Below, one piece after another: positions 1 to 7,166 of a DNA stretch of 64,000 bases. How positions within the stretch are numbered: position 1 is the first letter of the stretch; each line of letters begins with the position of its first letter. This DNA comes from an uncultured Eubacteriales bacterium. Lineage in GTDB: Bacteria > Bacillota > Clostridia > Oscillospirales > Oscillospiraceae. Location: the NCBI GenBank assembly GCA_900317855.1, contig ONIG01000003.1:52805-116804 (forward strand). The letters are read 5' to 3'. The translations under genes were made by a program, and so were the position numbers. The notes under the pieces were generated by a model, which saw only the letters and a list, made by a program, of their open reading frames with translations, did not search any database and had not been told where the DNA came from.

Positions 1-1
1 C

Positions 2-238
2 AACTGTGTGTGCCCCGGTACGGTCATGACCCCGATGACCACGCGCGCGATGAAGGCCAGAGGCAAGTACACGAAGGCTGCCAAGGCCATGCAGGCATCC
101 ACAGCCAAGCACTCTACGCTTGATGTCGGCACCTGCTCGGATCTCGACATTGCCAAGATCCTACTGTTTTTGTGCAGCGACGATTCTGCACCGCTCAACG
201 GTCAGGTGCTCGTTGCCGACTACGGCGCAAACCTCTAA
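2..238 (+). CDS. Short-chain dehydrogenase/reductase, C-terminal part (5' end outside window)
   Basis: This is the last 78 codons of an SDR-family oxidoreductase whose start lies before the window. The visible part opens with NCVCPGTVMTP, the Pro-Gly segment that follows the catalytic Tyr/Lys helix in SDRs, and closes with the usual end of the family: DIAKILLFLCSDDSAPLNGQ then VLVADYGANL, the 'add-a-strand-plus-glycine' C-terminus. The Rossmann motif and the catalytic residues are not visible, so cofactor preference and substrate cannot be judged. It is followed after 72 bases by a second SDR gene on the same strand, and the two are probably co-transcribed; the gap holds a small GGCGC/GCGCC hairpin without a U tract. 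Family assignment is firm; function is unknown. Confidence 0.85.
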   Translation, partial: NCVCPGTVMTPMTTRAMKARGKYTKAAKAMQASTAKHSTLDVGTCSDLDIAKILLFLCSDDSAPLNGQVLVADYGANL

Positions 239-310
239 TACACTGTTTTGGCGCAGCCGCGCCAATCACTGGAGACAACACTACGACATTCAGAAAGGAA
301 GTATACGGTT

Positions 311-1069
311 ATGAGTAACAGACTGGAAGGAAAAGTCGCTTTGGTCACGGCGTGCACCCGCGGCATTGGCCGCGCAATCGCTGACCTGTTCGTTGATGAG
401 GGCGCAAAGGTCTACTACGCCTGCCGCAACATGGAGACCGGTAAAGCGGCCGTTGAGGCGGCAAGAGCCCGCGGCGGACAGGCCGAGCTCGTGTACTTTG
501 AGGCGCACGACCCCGCCACGCACAGAAGCATGATCGACGAGTGCATTGCCAAGGAAGGCCGCCTCGACGTGCTGGTCAACAACTTCGGTGAGTCCAATCC
601 CCGCAAGGATCTCGACATCACCAAGTGCACTTACAAAGAGTTCGAGAAGACGGTCTGCGTCGACCTCTCGACGGTGTTCAACGCCTGCCAGGAAGCGCTC
701 AACAAGGCGATGCTCAAGCAGCACTCCGGCAGCATCATCAACATCGGTTCCGTCGCCGCTGTGTGCCCTGACCGCACGCAGGTTGGCTACGGTGTTGCCA
801 AGTCCGGCATCAACCACCTCAGCCGCCAGATGGCGCGTCAGGTCGCGCACGCAGGTGTGCGCGTCAACGTGCTCAACCCCGGCATCATCGCCACGGAGGC
901 CGTTGCCAAGCACCTCACCCCTGAGACGCAGTCGCGCTACACGACCAACTGCATGATCAAGCATCTCGGCGAGCCCATCGACATCGCTTACATGGCGCTC
1001 TATCTTGCCTCCGACGAGTCCAAGTACGTCACCGCGCACGTGATGAACGTCTCCGGCGGCTGGATGTAA
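311..1069 (+). CDS. Short-chain dehydrogenase/reductase, hydroxysteroid-dehydrogenase-like
   Basis: A complete 252-residue classical SDR that should oxidise or reduce a hydroxyl/keto group with NAD(P). Visible are the cofactor motif TACTRGIG near the N-terminus (Thr-Ala in place of the usual Thr-Gly), NNFG in place of the usual NNAG, the catalytic Ser in SIINIGSVAAV, the Tyr-x3-Lys pair in GYGVAKSGIN, and the C-terminal NVSGGWM. From memory, the combination of an altered glycine motif, NNFG and the following KDLD resembles clostridial 7-alpha-hydroxysteroid dehydrogenases, so a bile-acid or steroid substrate is a reasonable hypothesis but unproven; any secondary alcohol remains possible. The start is the ATG preceded by GAAAGGAAG at 293-302. 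It lies directly behind another SDR and converges on the flavoprotein operon at 1281-4009. A strong terminator follows. Confidence 0.8.
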   Translation: MSNRLEGKVALVTACTRGIGRAIADLFVDEGAKVYYACRNMETGKAAVEAARARGGQAELVYFEAHDPATHRSMIDECIAKEGRLDVLVNNFGESNPRKDLDITKCTYKEFEKTVCVDLSTVFNACQEALNKAMLKQHSGSIINIGSVAAVCPDRTQVGYGVAKSGINHLSRQMARQVAHAGVRVNVLNPGIIATEAVAKHLTPETQSRYTTNCMIKHLGEPIDIAYMALYLASDESKYVTAHVMNVSGGWM

Positions 1070-1089
1070 TGTTCGCTTTGCCTTCTTTT

Positions 1090-1117
1090 AGATAATCCCC
1101 TCTAGATAATCCCCTCA
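1090..1117. repeat. 14-bp perfect tandem duplication
   Basis: TAGATAATCCCCTC occurs twice in direct succession in the non-coding space after the SDR gene and before its terminator. It is probably a slippage duplication; no function is evident. Confidence 0.8.
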
Positions 1118-1126
1118 TCCCAGCGG

Positions 1127-1156
1127 AAAGAGCCCGGCTGCTGCCGGGCTCTTTTC
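1127..1156 (+). terminator. Intrinsic terminator of the SDR gene
   Basis: The stem AAGAGCCCGG/CCGGGCTCTT with a 6-base loop is followed by a short T run. It lies 58 bases after the SDR stop codon. Confidence 0.8.
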
Positions 1157-1197
1157 CTTGCAGTCAGGGAATCCGTATCCGTACTGCGCACGCAGAG

Positions 1198-1231
1198 AAA
1201 GGCCGCACACGGCTTGCCGTGTGCGGCCTTT
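1198..1231. terminator. Bidirectional terminator between convergent genes
   Basis: AAAGGCCGCACACGG pairs with CCGTGTGCGGCCTTT around a 4-base loop, a 15-bp perfect stem. It lies between the plus-strand SDR gene and the minus-strand flavoprotein operon and could serve both, mainly the minus-strand operon, which has a TTTCTCT tail in that direction. Confidence 0.75.
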
Positions 1232-1250
1232 GCGATTGGAAGAAGGGGCG

Positions 1251-1290
1251 CATTTGGTTTACATAATGCAATAATTTGGTTTACATAATT
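1251..1290. repeat. Short direct repeat spanning the reductase stop codon
   Basis: The 15-mer ATTTGGTTTACATAA occurs twice about 22 bases apart. The copy nearer the gene contains the stop codon of the minus-strand reductase, so the last codons and stop have been duplicated just downstream of the gene. It is a second local duplication in the same short intergenic space. Confidence 0.7.
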
Positions 1291-2471
1291 GGAATCTTGA
1301 TTTTCAGATCGCTCAGCGGATAGGCAGAGCAGGCGTGAAACCAGCCCAGTTCCTTATCCATGGCGCGGCGGCCGTCACCGATGGGGGATACGAAAATGTC
1401 GCCGCTGAGCAGCTGGCTGCGGCAGAAACCGCATTTGCCATTGCGGCAGTGGGTGTCGACGGGAATGGCGCTGCGCTCGAGCGCAACGGCGACGGATTCG
1501 CTCGCCTTTGCGTTTATGACATCCTCGTGAATGCCGCGCACGACGGTGATGTGAAATGCCTTTTCCTCCGTGCCCTTCGGGTAACCGGGCAGGGTGGAGA
1601 TGTCGGCCGGGTTGTTCACGACGTCATGGCGGAAGCGGCGCTTCGGCACGCCCATTTCCTCAAGCGCCTTGCTCACGAACCGGAACATGGCCAGCGGGCC
1701 GCAAAACAGAAACGTGCTGTTGGGCGTGGAATATTTCTCGATGATCTCGCGCGTGATGAAGCCATGCTCGCCCTGCCAGCCGGGGTCGTCAGAGAGCACG
1801 TGCACGACTTTGACGTCCGGGCATTCGGCGCTGATTTCATCCAGCTCGTTCTTGAGCACGATGTCGTCCGACTTGACGGAGCCGTAGAGGATCGTCAGCT
1901 TGCAGCCGCGCATCTTGCCATGGGCGATCTCTTTGGCCATGGCGTAAAATGGTGTGATGCCGCTGCCGCCGGCCAGCGCGACGAGCTCGTTCGTGTCGCG
2001 CAGCGGCTCCCAATAGAATGTGCCGAACGGCAGCGCACCGGTGAGCACATCGCCGACATGGACGTTTTCAAAGAAGTAGTCCGGCACGAGATACGGCACA
2101 TTGCGGCGCACGGTGATTTCGAAAAACGGGTGCTCGCCGCGCGCCTCATACGGGGCGGAGGAGATCGTGTATGGCCGCGTGAGCAGGCTTTCGCCGATCT
2201 TCAGGCGGAAGTTCACGAACTGACCGCACTGGAACACCGGGATGTGCCCATCCACGGACTCGAAGCGGAAGGCTTTTGCCGTCGGGGACGCGTCACGGAT
2301 ATCCACGACGCGAAACTGCATCTCGGACGGGTGCAATTTGTCGGCCAGCTCCCGAATGGGATCTTTCGGATCCGGCACGGCAGACGCGTTTTTCAGTTTC
2401 TCGCGGCGCGCCTCGGTGACGCGGTCGGCGCCGCCGACATCTTTCAGAAAGCTCTTGACTCGGATACTCAT
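1281..2471 (-). CDS. Flavin- and 2Fe-2S-containing ferredoxin reductase-type protein
   Basis: A 396-residue electron-transfer protein that should pass electrons between NAD(P)H and a partner through FAD/FMN and a plant-type 2Fe-2S cluster. After about 50 residues of unassigned N-terminus comes an FNR-like FAD domain with the flavin-binding RPYTISSAP, then an NAD(P) domain (ALAGGSGITPF; FLFCGPLAMF), and a C-terminal ferredoxin domain with CRNGKCGFC and a later Cys in WFHACSAYP. This order matches the phenol hydroxylase reductase/NADH oxidase class. The ATG start is set by AAAGGAGG just upstream; its first bases overlap the stop of the upstream FAD oxidoreductase gene (ATGA), so the two are translationally coupled and very likely work together, the reductase supplying or draining electrons. 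The physiological partner substrate is unknown. Confidence 0.85.
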   Translation of the reverse strand: MSIRVKSFLKDVGGADRVTEARREKLKNASAVPDPKDPIRELADKLHPSEMQFRVVDIRDASPTAKAFRFESVDGHIPVFQCGQFVNFRLKIGESLLTRPYTISSAPYEARGEHPFFEITVRRNVPYLVPDYFFENVHVGDVLTGALPFGTFYWEPLRDTNELVALAGGSGITPFYAMAKEIAHGKMRGCKLTILYGSVKSDDIVLKNELDEISAECPDVKVVHVLSDDPGWQGEHGFITREIIEKYSTPNSTFLFCGPLAMFRFVSKALEEMGVPKRRFRHDVVNNPADISTLPGYPKGTEEKAFHITVVRGIHEDVINAKASESVAVALERSAIPVDTHCRNGKCGFCRSQLLSGDIFVSPIGDGRRAMDKELGWFHACSAYPLSDLKIKIPIM

Positions 2472-4009
2472 TTCACTGCCTCCTTTGCTGCCATCGCGTC
2501 GAGCACGGCCTTGGCCGCAGCTCTGCCGTTGGTGATCTGCGGGCCCTGCCCATCGCCGGCCACGGCGTGCGCACCGGCAAACTCCAGCCCCTCGATGAAG
2601 TGATCTTCCGCCATCATGGTTTTCTTGGCGACCACGTGATTGTCCATGGAGTGCGAATAGCCGTAAATGCTGCCCTTCCACGCGCCGACGTAATGGGAGA
2701 TCGTCATGGGCGTGGAGACCTCGATCTCGGCAATGCGGCCGCGGAAATCCACGCCGCTGATTTTGATGAACTGCTCCATCATCTCATTGGCCAGTCGGCG
2801 CTTGAGGTCATAGTATTCCTCTTCCTTCACGCTGAGAAACGGATCGACCGGCACCAGATTTGTGATCGACAGATGCGTATAGCCGGACGGCACACAGTCA
2901 GGGTTGGCATAATTCAGGCATACGGTCGTCAGGAAGTTGTACGGCTCGGTAAGATTGCTGTTGTTGCGCCAGATTTCATTGGTATCCATCGTGTCGCCGG
3001 AGAAGGTGTTGTAGTTCGTGATGCCATTTTCCTCGGGTGTTCCTTCGAGAATGAGCATGACCGACACGGGGCAGACGTTCAGGCGGTTGCCGTTGACAAA
3101 CCGGATCGCACCTTCCGGCACCTCGCTCAGCGGCTCGATCATCTGCGTGTAGACGCGGTTCGGGTATGCGCCGCAGATGACGTAATCACAGGCGATCTCA
3201 TCGCCGCGCTTTGTGCGCACGCCGCAGACTTTGCCGTCCCGGACGAGGATCTTTTCGACTTCCTGCCGCAGCTCGAACTGCGCGCCGTTTTCCTCGACCT
3301 TCTGCTGCATACGCATACTCATCTCGTGCGAGCGGTGGCGCGGCACATAGCTGCCGGAAAAATAGTCCGCCATGCAGTAGGCATAGATCGTGAACGGCAG
3401 ATTGTCCATCGGCTCGCCGACATAGATCCAGTACGGCGTGAGTATATCGACCGCTTTTTGCGGCAGGCCGAAGGTTTGGATAACTTCCGTGGCGCTGTAG
3501 CCTGCCACACGCACAAAGTCCGGGTGCTCGCGCAGCATGCGCAGTTTGCTCATCGGCGTAACGGAGATGACGTCCATGCTGTCGTACACCCGGCGGCAGA
3601 GCCGCAGAAATTCCAGCACTTTTTCATATGTTCCCGGGCAGGCGGCGTCAACATCCCGCGCTGCGCGTTCGTATCCGTCGTGCAGCACGGCGTCAATGCC
3701 CTCACTCGGCACGACGACGCGGTACGGCTCCGGCACCGGCAGCCAGTCGATGCGGATGCCCATGTCGTCAAAGAACTGGCCGACTTTCAGGCGCTTGTCT
3801 TTTGGGCCGATGGACATCATCTCGTGCAGCGATGCCTCCATCTCAAAGCCGTCGCGCATGTAGTCCGTAGCGACACCGCCGGGCATATTGTGCTTTTCGA
3901 GGATCAGAATGTCCCGCACGCCCTTGGCCTGCAGCTGCAGGGCGGCCGCCATGCCGGCCAGCGCACCGCCGATGATGACGACATCATAGTGGTCTTTGTA
4001 AAAACGCAA
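2468..4009 (-). CDS. FAD-dependent oxidoreductase of the phytoene desaturase-like (CrtI/NAD(P)-binding) family
   Basis: A 513-residue flavoprotein. The N-terminus has the dinucleotide-binding motif VVIIGGALAGMAAALQLQAKG and the second FAD signature ILEKHNMPGGVATDYMRDGF; the C-terminus has the closing FAD motif GLEFAGAHAVAGDGQGPQIT followed by NGRAAAKAVLD. These are typical of CrtI/phytoene-desaturase-like and related amine-oxidase-fold enzymes that desaturate or saturate hydrophobic substrates. I chose a TTG start at 4009 because AGAAGGAGGAATTGAC stands directly before it; a GTG twelve codons upstream would place the Shine-Dalgarno inside the gene. It is the first gene of a two-gene operon with the flavin/2Fe-2S reductase and is transcribed away from the GntR regulator. 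Carotenoid genes are absent nearby, so carotenoid desaturation is not supported; the substrate is open. Confidence 0.8.
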   Translation of the reverse strand: MRFYKDHYDVVIIGGALAGMAAALQLQAKGVRDILILEKHNMPGGVATDYMRDGFEMEASLHEMMSIGPKDKRLKVGQFFDDMGIRIDWLPVPEPYRVVVPSEGIDAVLHDGYERAARDVDAACPGTYEKVLEFLRLCRRVYDSMDVISVTPMSKLRMLREHPDFVRVAGYSATEVIQTFGLPQKAVDILTPYWIYVGEPMDNLPFTIYAYCMADYFSGSYVPRHRSHEMSMRMQQKVEENGAQFELRQEVEKILVRDGKVCGVRTKRGDEIACDYVICGAYPNRVYTQMIEPLSEVPEGAIRFVNGNRLNVCPVSVMLILEGTPEENGITNYNTFSGDTMDTNEIWRNNSNLTEPYNFLTTVCLNYANPDCVPSGYTHLSITNLVPVDPFLSVKEEEYYDLKRRLANEMMEQFIKISGVDFRGRIAEIEVSTPMTISHYVGAWKGSIYGYSHSMDNHVVAKKTMMAEDHFIEGLEFAGAHAVAGDGQGPQITNGRAAAKAVLDAMAAKEAVK

Positions 4010-4033
4010 GTCAATTCCTCCTTCTGTAATCTG

Positions 4034-4044
4034 TGTTTGAATCA
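4034..4044 (-). promoter_or_regulatory. Candidate GntR operator, copy 1
   Basis: On the minus strand this reads TGATTCAAACA, 10 of 11 bases identical to the palindrome at 4131-4141. It lies just downstream of the flavoprotein operon promoter. Its placement in the divergent gap suggests a binding site for the adjacent FadR-type regulator; this is inference. Confidence 0.45.
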
Positions 4045-4052
4045 CTGCAAAA

Positions 4053-4080
4053 AGTATATGTCAAGAAAACAGCAAGTCAA
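4053..4080 (-). promoter_or_regulatory. Sigma-A promoter of the flavoprotein operon
   Basis: On the minus strand TTGACT (4080-4075) and TATACT (4058-4053) are separated by 16 bases, close to the sigma-A consensus, 44 bases before the TTG start. Confidence 0.7.
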
Positions 4081-4088
4081 GATATCTA

Positions 4089-4117
4089 TTGATTTTTCGT
4101 CATTATTTTGGTATCGT
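4089..4117 (+). promoter_or_regulatory. Possible promoter of the GntR regulator gene
   Basis: TTGATT at 4089-4094 and TATCGT at 4112-4117 are 17 bases apart. The -10 is imperfect. The palindrome TGATTCAATCA lies 13 bases further downstream, where a bound regulator could block this promoter. Confidence 0.45.
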
Positions 4118-4130
4118 TTTCTTGTGGTTC

Positions 4131-4141
4131 TGATTCAATCA
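4131..4141 (+). promoter_or_regulatory. Candidate GntR operator, copy 2
   Basis: TGATTCAATCA is a perfect 11-base palindrome just upstream of the GntR gene's ribosome-binding site. A near-identical copy in inverted orientation stands 97 bases away, beside the divergent promoter. Confidence 0.45.
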
Positions 4142-4162
4142 CAAATACAAGGAGGGCTGCGT

Positions 4163-4876
4163 ATGCGTTTTCAGACCATCGTTGCGCCAACGATCACGGA
4201 GTTGTTTGAGCGGCAGATCCAGGGCATGATCCTCTCCGGCCAGGTGGAACCGGGGGAGAAGCTGCCCACGGAGGCGGAGCTGGCCGAGAATATGCACATC
4301 AGCAAGAGCGCCGTGCACGCCGGCATCAAGAACCTGGAGCGGATAGGCTTCCTGCGTGTGTCGCCGCGGCACGGGGTGTATATTGCCGACTGGGCCGAGT
4401 GCGGCAATGTGGACACGCTCATTTCCATATTAAAATACCGCGACGGCAAGCTCGACAAGGCGACCACAGCGTCGCTGCTGCAGACACGCAATGCCATTGA
4501 GGGGCTCGCGGTGCGGCTGTTCGTGCCCAAGCGCACGGACGATGATATTGCGGCCCTGCGCACGATCATTCGCGATTTTCGTCAGGCCGCGCAGCAGCCG
4601 CGCGCGGACGTGGACACGCTCGCGGAGCTGGCCTGTTCGTTTCACCGGTATATCTGCTTTAAGAGCGGAAACAACGTCGTGCCGCTCATCGTCAACGGTT
4701 TCCATGATGTGAACATCGTCCTCTGGGCACAGTGGGTGCGCTCGGTCGGGCCGCGCGCGGCGGGCGATGTGCTGGAGGATTTTCTCTATTTCGTCACGCA
4801 GGGGGATGCCGAGGGCGCCATCGCGCTCTTCGGCACGAACACGGACGAATTTGTCTCTCGGCTTGTCGATGCGTGA
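4163..4876 (+). CDS. FadR-subfamily GntR transcriptional regulator
   Basis: A 237-residue regulator with an N-terminal GntR winged helix (ELFERQIQGMILSGQVEPGE, KLPTEAELAENMHISKSAV, then RVSPRHGVYIAD) and an all-helical FCD effector domain from about residue 85 (RNAIEGLAVRLF; HRYICFKSGN). FCD regulators usually bind a carboxylate, often with a metal held by conserved His/Asp residues. The ATG start follows AAGGAGGG. It is divergent from the FAD oxidoreductase operon, with two near-identical palindromes in the shared gap, so it most likely controls that operon and itself, and perhaps the SDR genes. The inducer is presumably the substrate or product of the flavoproteins. Family is clear; targets are inferred. 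Confidence 0.85.
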   Translation: MRFQTIVAPTITELFERQIQGMILSGQVEPGEKLPTEAELAENMHISKSAVHAGIKNLERIGFLRVSPRHGVYIADWAECGNVDTLISILKYRDGKLDKATTASLLQTRNAIEGLAVRLFVPKRTDDDIAALRTIIRDFRQAAQQPRADVDTLAELACSFHRYICFKSGNNVVPLIVNGFHDVNIVLWAQWVRSVGPRAAGDVLEDFLYFVTQGDAEGAIALFGTNTDEFVSRLVDA

Positions 4877-4982
4877 GGCGGGCGGGCGATTGTTTTCGCT
4901 CTTTTCACAAATACCCCCTTTTCATCCGGGCGGTTTTATATTACAATAAAACGACGAATATGAAAAAGTGAGGGGTAGTTTT

Positions 4983-5702
4983 ATGGGAACAGAACCCAAA
5001 TATAAACGCATCCTGCTCAAGATCAGCGGCGAGGCGCTGGCCGGTGAGCAGAAGACGGGGCTGGACTTCGGCGTCATCGGTCAGGTGTGCGACGTCATCA
5101 AGACCTGCACCGAACTGGGCGTGCAGGTGGGCGTCGTCATCGGCGGCGGCAACTTCTGGCGTGGTGTGAAAAACGGCGAGGGCAAGATGGCCCGCTCGCG
5201 CGCCGACCACATGGGCATGCTCGCCACGGTCATGAACTGCCTGGCCATGTCCGACGTCATGGAGCAGAAGGGCATCCCCGTGCGCGTGCAGACGGCCGTC
5301 GAAATGTCGACGTTTGCCGAGCATTATACCTGGGAGCGCGCCGTGGCGCATCTGGAAGAGGGCAAGGTCGTGCTCTTCGGCGCCGGCAGCGGCTGTCCGT
5401 ATTTTTCGACCGACACGGCCGCCGTGCTGCGCGCCGCCGAGATCGGCGCGGACGCGATCCTGCTCGCCAAGAACATCGACGGCGTTTACAGTGCCGACCC
5501 GCATGTCGACCCCAGCGCCGTGAAGTACGACGCGATCACCTATGACGAGGTGCTGGCAAAGCATCTGGCCGTCATGGACCTGACGGCGACGTCGCTCGCG
5601 ATGGAAAATGACATCCCGGTCGTCGTCTTCGCGCTGGCCGACCCGCAGAATATTGTCCGCGCTGTGATGGGTGAGCCCGTCGGCACGGTCGTGACGAAGT
5701 AA
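4983..5702 (+). CDS. pyrH: UMP kinase
   Basis: A 239-residue UMP kinase of the amino-acid-kinase fold that phosphorylates UMP to UDP with ATP, feeding UTP and CTP synthesis. Motifs include LLKISGEALAG at the N-terminus, VVIGGGNFWRG for the phosphate loop, and GCPYFSTDTAAVLRA in the UMP-binding region. Length matches the bacterial family. I chose the ATG at 4983, which follows GAGGGG; an in-frame GTG at 4968 would swallow that site. It opens the conserved pyrH-frr-uppS-cdsA-dxr-rseP-ispG-polC run. A weak promoter may lie near TACAAT at 4942-4947, although the -35 is poor. Confidence 0.97.
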   Translation: MGTEPKYKRILLKISGEALAGEQKTGLDFGVIGQVCDVIKTCTELGVQVGVVIGGGNFWRGVKNGEGKMARSRADHMGMLATVMNCLAMSDVMEQKGIPVRVQTAVEMSTFAEHYTWERAVAHLEEGKVVLFGAGSGCPYFSTDTAAVLRAAEIGADAILLAKNIDGVYSADPHVDPSAVKYDAITYDEVLAKHLAVMDLTATSLAMENDIPVVVFALADPQNIVRAVMGEPVGTVVTK

Positions 5703-5737
5703 AATCAAATTTAAAAACCCGATAAGGAGGATACACC

Positions 5738-6292
5738 ATGTCTACCGATTATACCGAGTTTGAATCCAAAATGAAAAAGACCGCTTCGGTCCTCACCGAG
5801 CAGTATGATTCCGTCCGCGCCGGCAAGGCCAACCCCGCCGTGCTCGACCGCATCACGGTCGATTACTACGGCTCGCCCACGCCGATCCAGCAGATCGCGT
5901 CAATCAGCACGCCGGACGCCCGCTCGCTGCTCATCCAGCCGTGGGACGCTTCCGTGCTCAAGGGCATTGAAAAGGCCATTTTGGCGTCCGATCTGGGCCT
6001 GAACCCCCAGAACGACGGCCGCACCATCCGTCTGGTTTTCCCGGCACTGACCGAGGAGCGCCGCCGTGACCTCGTCAAGCAGGTCAAGAAATACGGCGAA
6101 GAGGCCAAGGTCGCCGTGCGCAACATCCGCCGCGACGCGATGGACAAGTTCAAGGCGCAGAAGAAAAAGTCCGAGATCACCGAGGACGATCTCAAGATCA
6201 TCGAGAAGGATCTGCAGAAGCTGACCGACGATTATATCAAGGAAGTTGAGCGCATCGCCGACGAAAAAGAAAAGGAGCTCATGGAGATCTGA
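5738..6292 (+). CDS. frr: Ribosome recycling factor
   Basis: A 184-residue RRF that, with EF-G, splits the post-termination ribosome. The sequence has the expected length, the central LDRITVDYYGSPTPIQQIAS segment, and the charged three-helix-bundle C-terminus with VRNIRRDAMDKFKAQKK. The start follows AAGGAGG. It lies 35 bases after pyrH, the usual arrangement. Confidence 0.97.
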   Translation: MSTDYTEFESKMKKTASVLTEQYDSVRAGKANPAVLDRITVDYYGSPTPIQQIASISTPDARSLLIQPWDASVLKGIEKAILASDLGLNPQNDGRTIRLVFPALTEERRRDLVKQVKKYGEEAKVAVRNIRRDAMDKFKAQKKKSEITEDDLKIIEKDLQKLTDDYIKEVERIADEKEKELMEI

Positions 6293-6315
6293 GTTCCCGC
6301 ACCCGCAAATGCGAT

Positions 6316-6343
6316 ACGGGGGGATTTTTCATCCCCCCGTTTG
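6316..6343 (+). terminator. Weak terminator or attenuator between frr and uppS
   Basis: ACGGGGGGAT pairs with ATCCCCCCGT around a 5-base loop, but only two or three T residues follow, so read-through into uppS is expected. Confidence 0.5.
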
Positions 6344-6391
6344 AATATCCTGTCTACAGGCGCCGCCCATCCGGGCGGTGCAGGAGGAACT

Positions 6392-7126
6392 ATGGCAAAC
6401 GATAAGACAACTGCGCCGCAGGTGGATCTCTCGCGCCTGCCGCGCCACGTGGCGATCATCCTCGACGGCAACGGCCGCTGGGCCAAAAAGCGCGGCCTGC
6501 CGCGCACGGCCGGCCATGCCTACGGTGCCGAGGCGTTTCGCCGCATCGGCAACTACTGCAAGGCCATCGGCATCGAATACCTCACGGTCTACGCCTTTTC
6601 CACGGAAAACTGGCGCCGCCCGCCCGAGGAAGTGCGCACGATCATGAGCATCTTCGATAAATATATGAAGGAAGCGCTCTCCATCATGGAGCGCGACCGG
6701 TTCAAGATGCGCTTTTTCGGCGAGCGGTCCGGCCTTTCGCCGGAGCTGCAGCGCCTCATGGCTGCGGCCGAGGAGAAGAGCACGCATTACGACGGCTGCC
6801 AGATGAACCTGTGCATCAATTACGGCGGCCGGGACGAGATCCTGCACGCCGTGCGCCGGTACGCCGAGGCGTACAAGGCCGGCACTGCGCCGGAGCTCAC
6901 GGAGGACGTTTTCAGCAATTACCTGTACTCGGCCGGAATTCCGGACCCCGACCTCATCATCCGCACGAGCGGGGAGCAGCGGCTGAGCAACTTCCTGCCC
7001 TGGCAGGGCGCGTACTCGGAGCTGTACTTTACCGACGTGCTCTGGCCGGACTTTACCGAGCGCGACATGGACGCGGCCCTGGCGGAGTTCCAGCGGCGCG
7101 ACCGGCGCTTTGGCGGCGTGAAATGA
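6392..7126 (+). CDS. uppS: Undecaprenyl diphosphate synthase (cis-prenyltransferase)
   Basis: A 244-residue cis-prenyltransferase that condenses isopentenyl diphosphate units onto farnesyl diphosphate to make the undecaprenyl carrier for cell-wall synthesis. The catalytic Asp and diphosphate loop are in HVAIILDGNGRWAKKRGLPR, followed by AGHAYGAE; the C-terminal IRTSGEQRLSNFLPWQGAYS segment holds the conserved Arg and Ser contacts. The ATG at 6392 follows GCAGGAGG; a further upstream ATG is less likely because it lacks a site. It lies between frr and cdsA as in most Bacillota. Confidence 0.96.
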   Translation: MANDKTTAPQVDLSRLPRHVAIILDGNGRWAKKRGLPRTAGHAYGAEAFRRIGNYCKAIGIEYLTVYAFSTENWRRPPEEVRTIMSIFDKYMKEALSIMERDRFKMRFFGERSGLSPELQRLMAAAEEKSTHYDGCQMNLCINYGGRDEILHAVRRYAEAYKAGTAPELTEDVFSNYLYSAGIPDPDLIIRTSGEQRLSNFLPWQGAYSELYFTDVLWPDFTERDMDAALAEFQRRDRRFGGVK

Positions 7127-7166
7127 CCGCCGCACCCGAGAGAAAGACAAACGGGAGGAACCAAGC

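Noticed and set aside
2468..4009. Phytoene desaturase in a carotenoid pathway
   Set aside because: No phytoene synthase or other crt genes lie nearby and the coupled 2Fe-2S reductase is not typical; the broader flavoprotein family was used.
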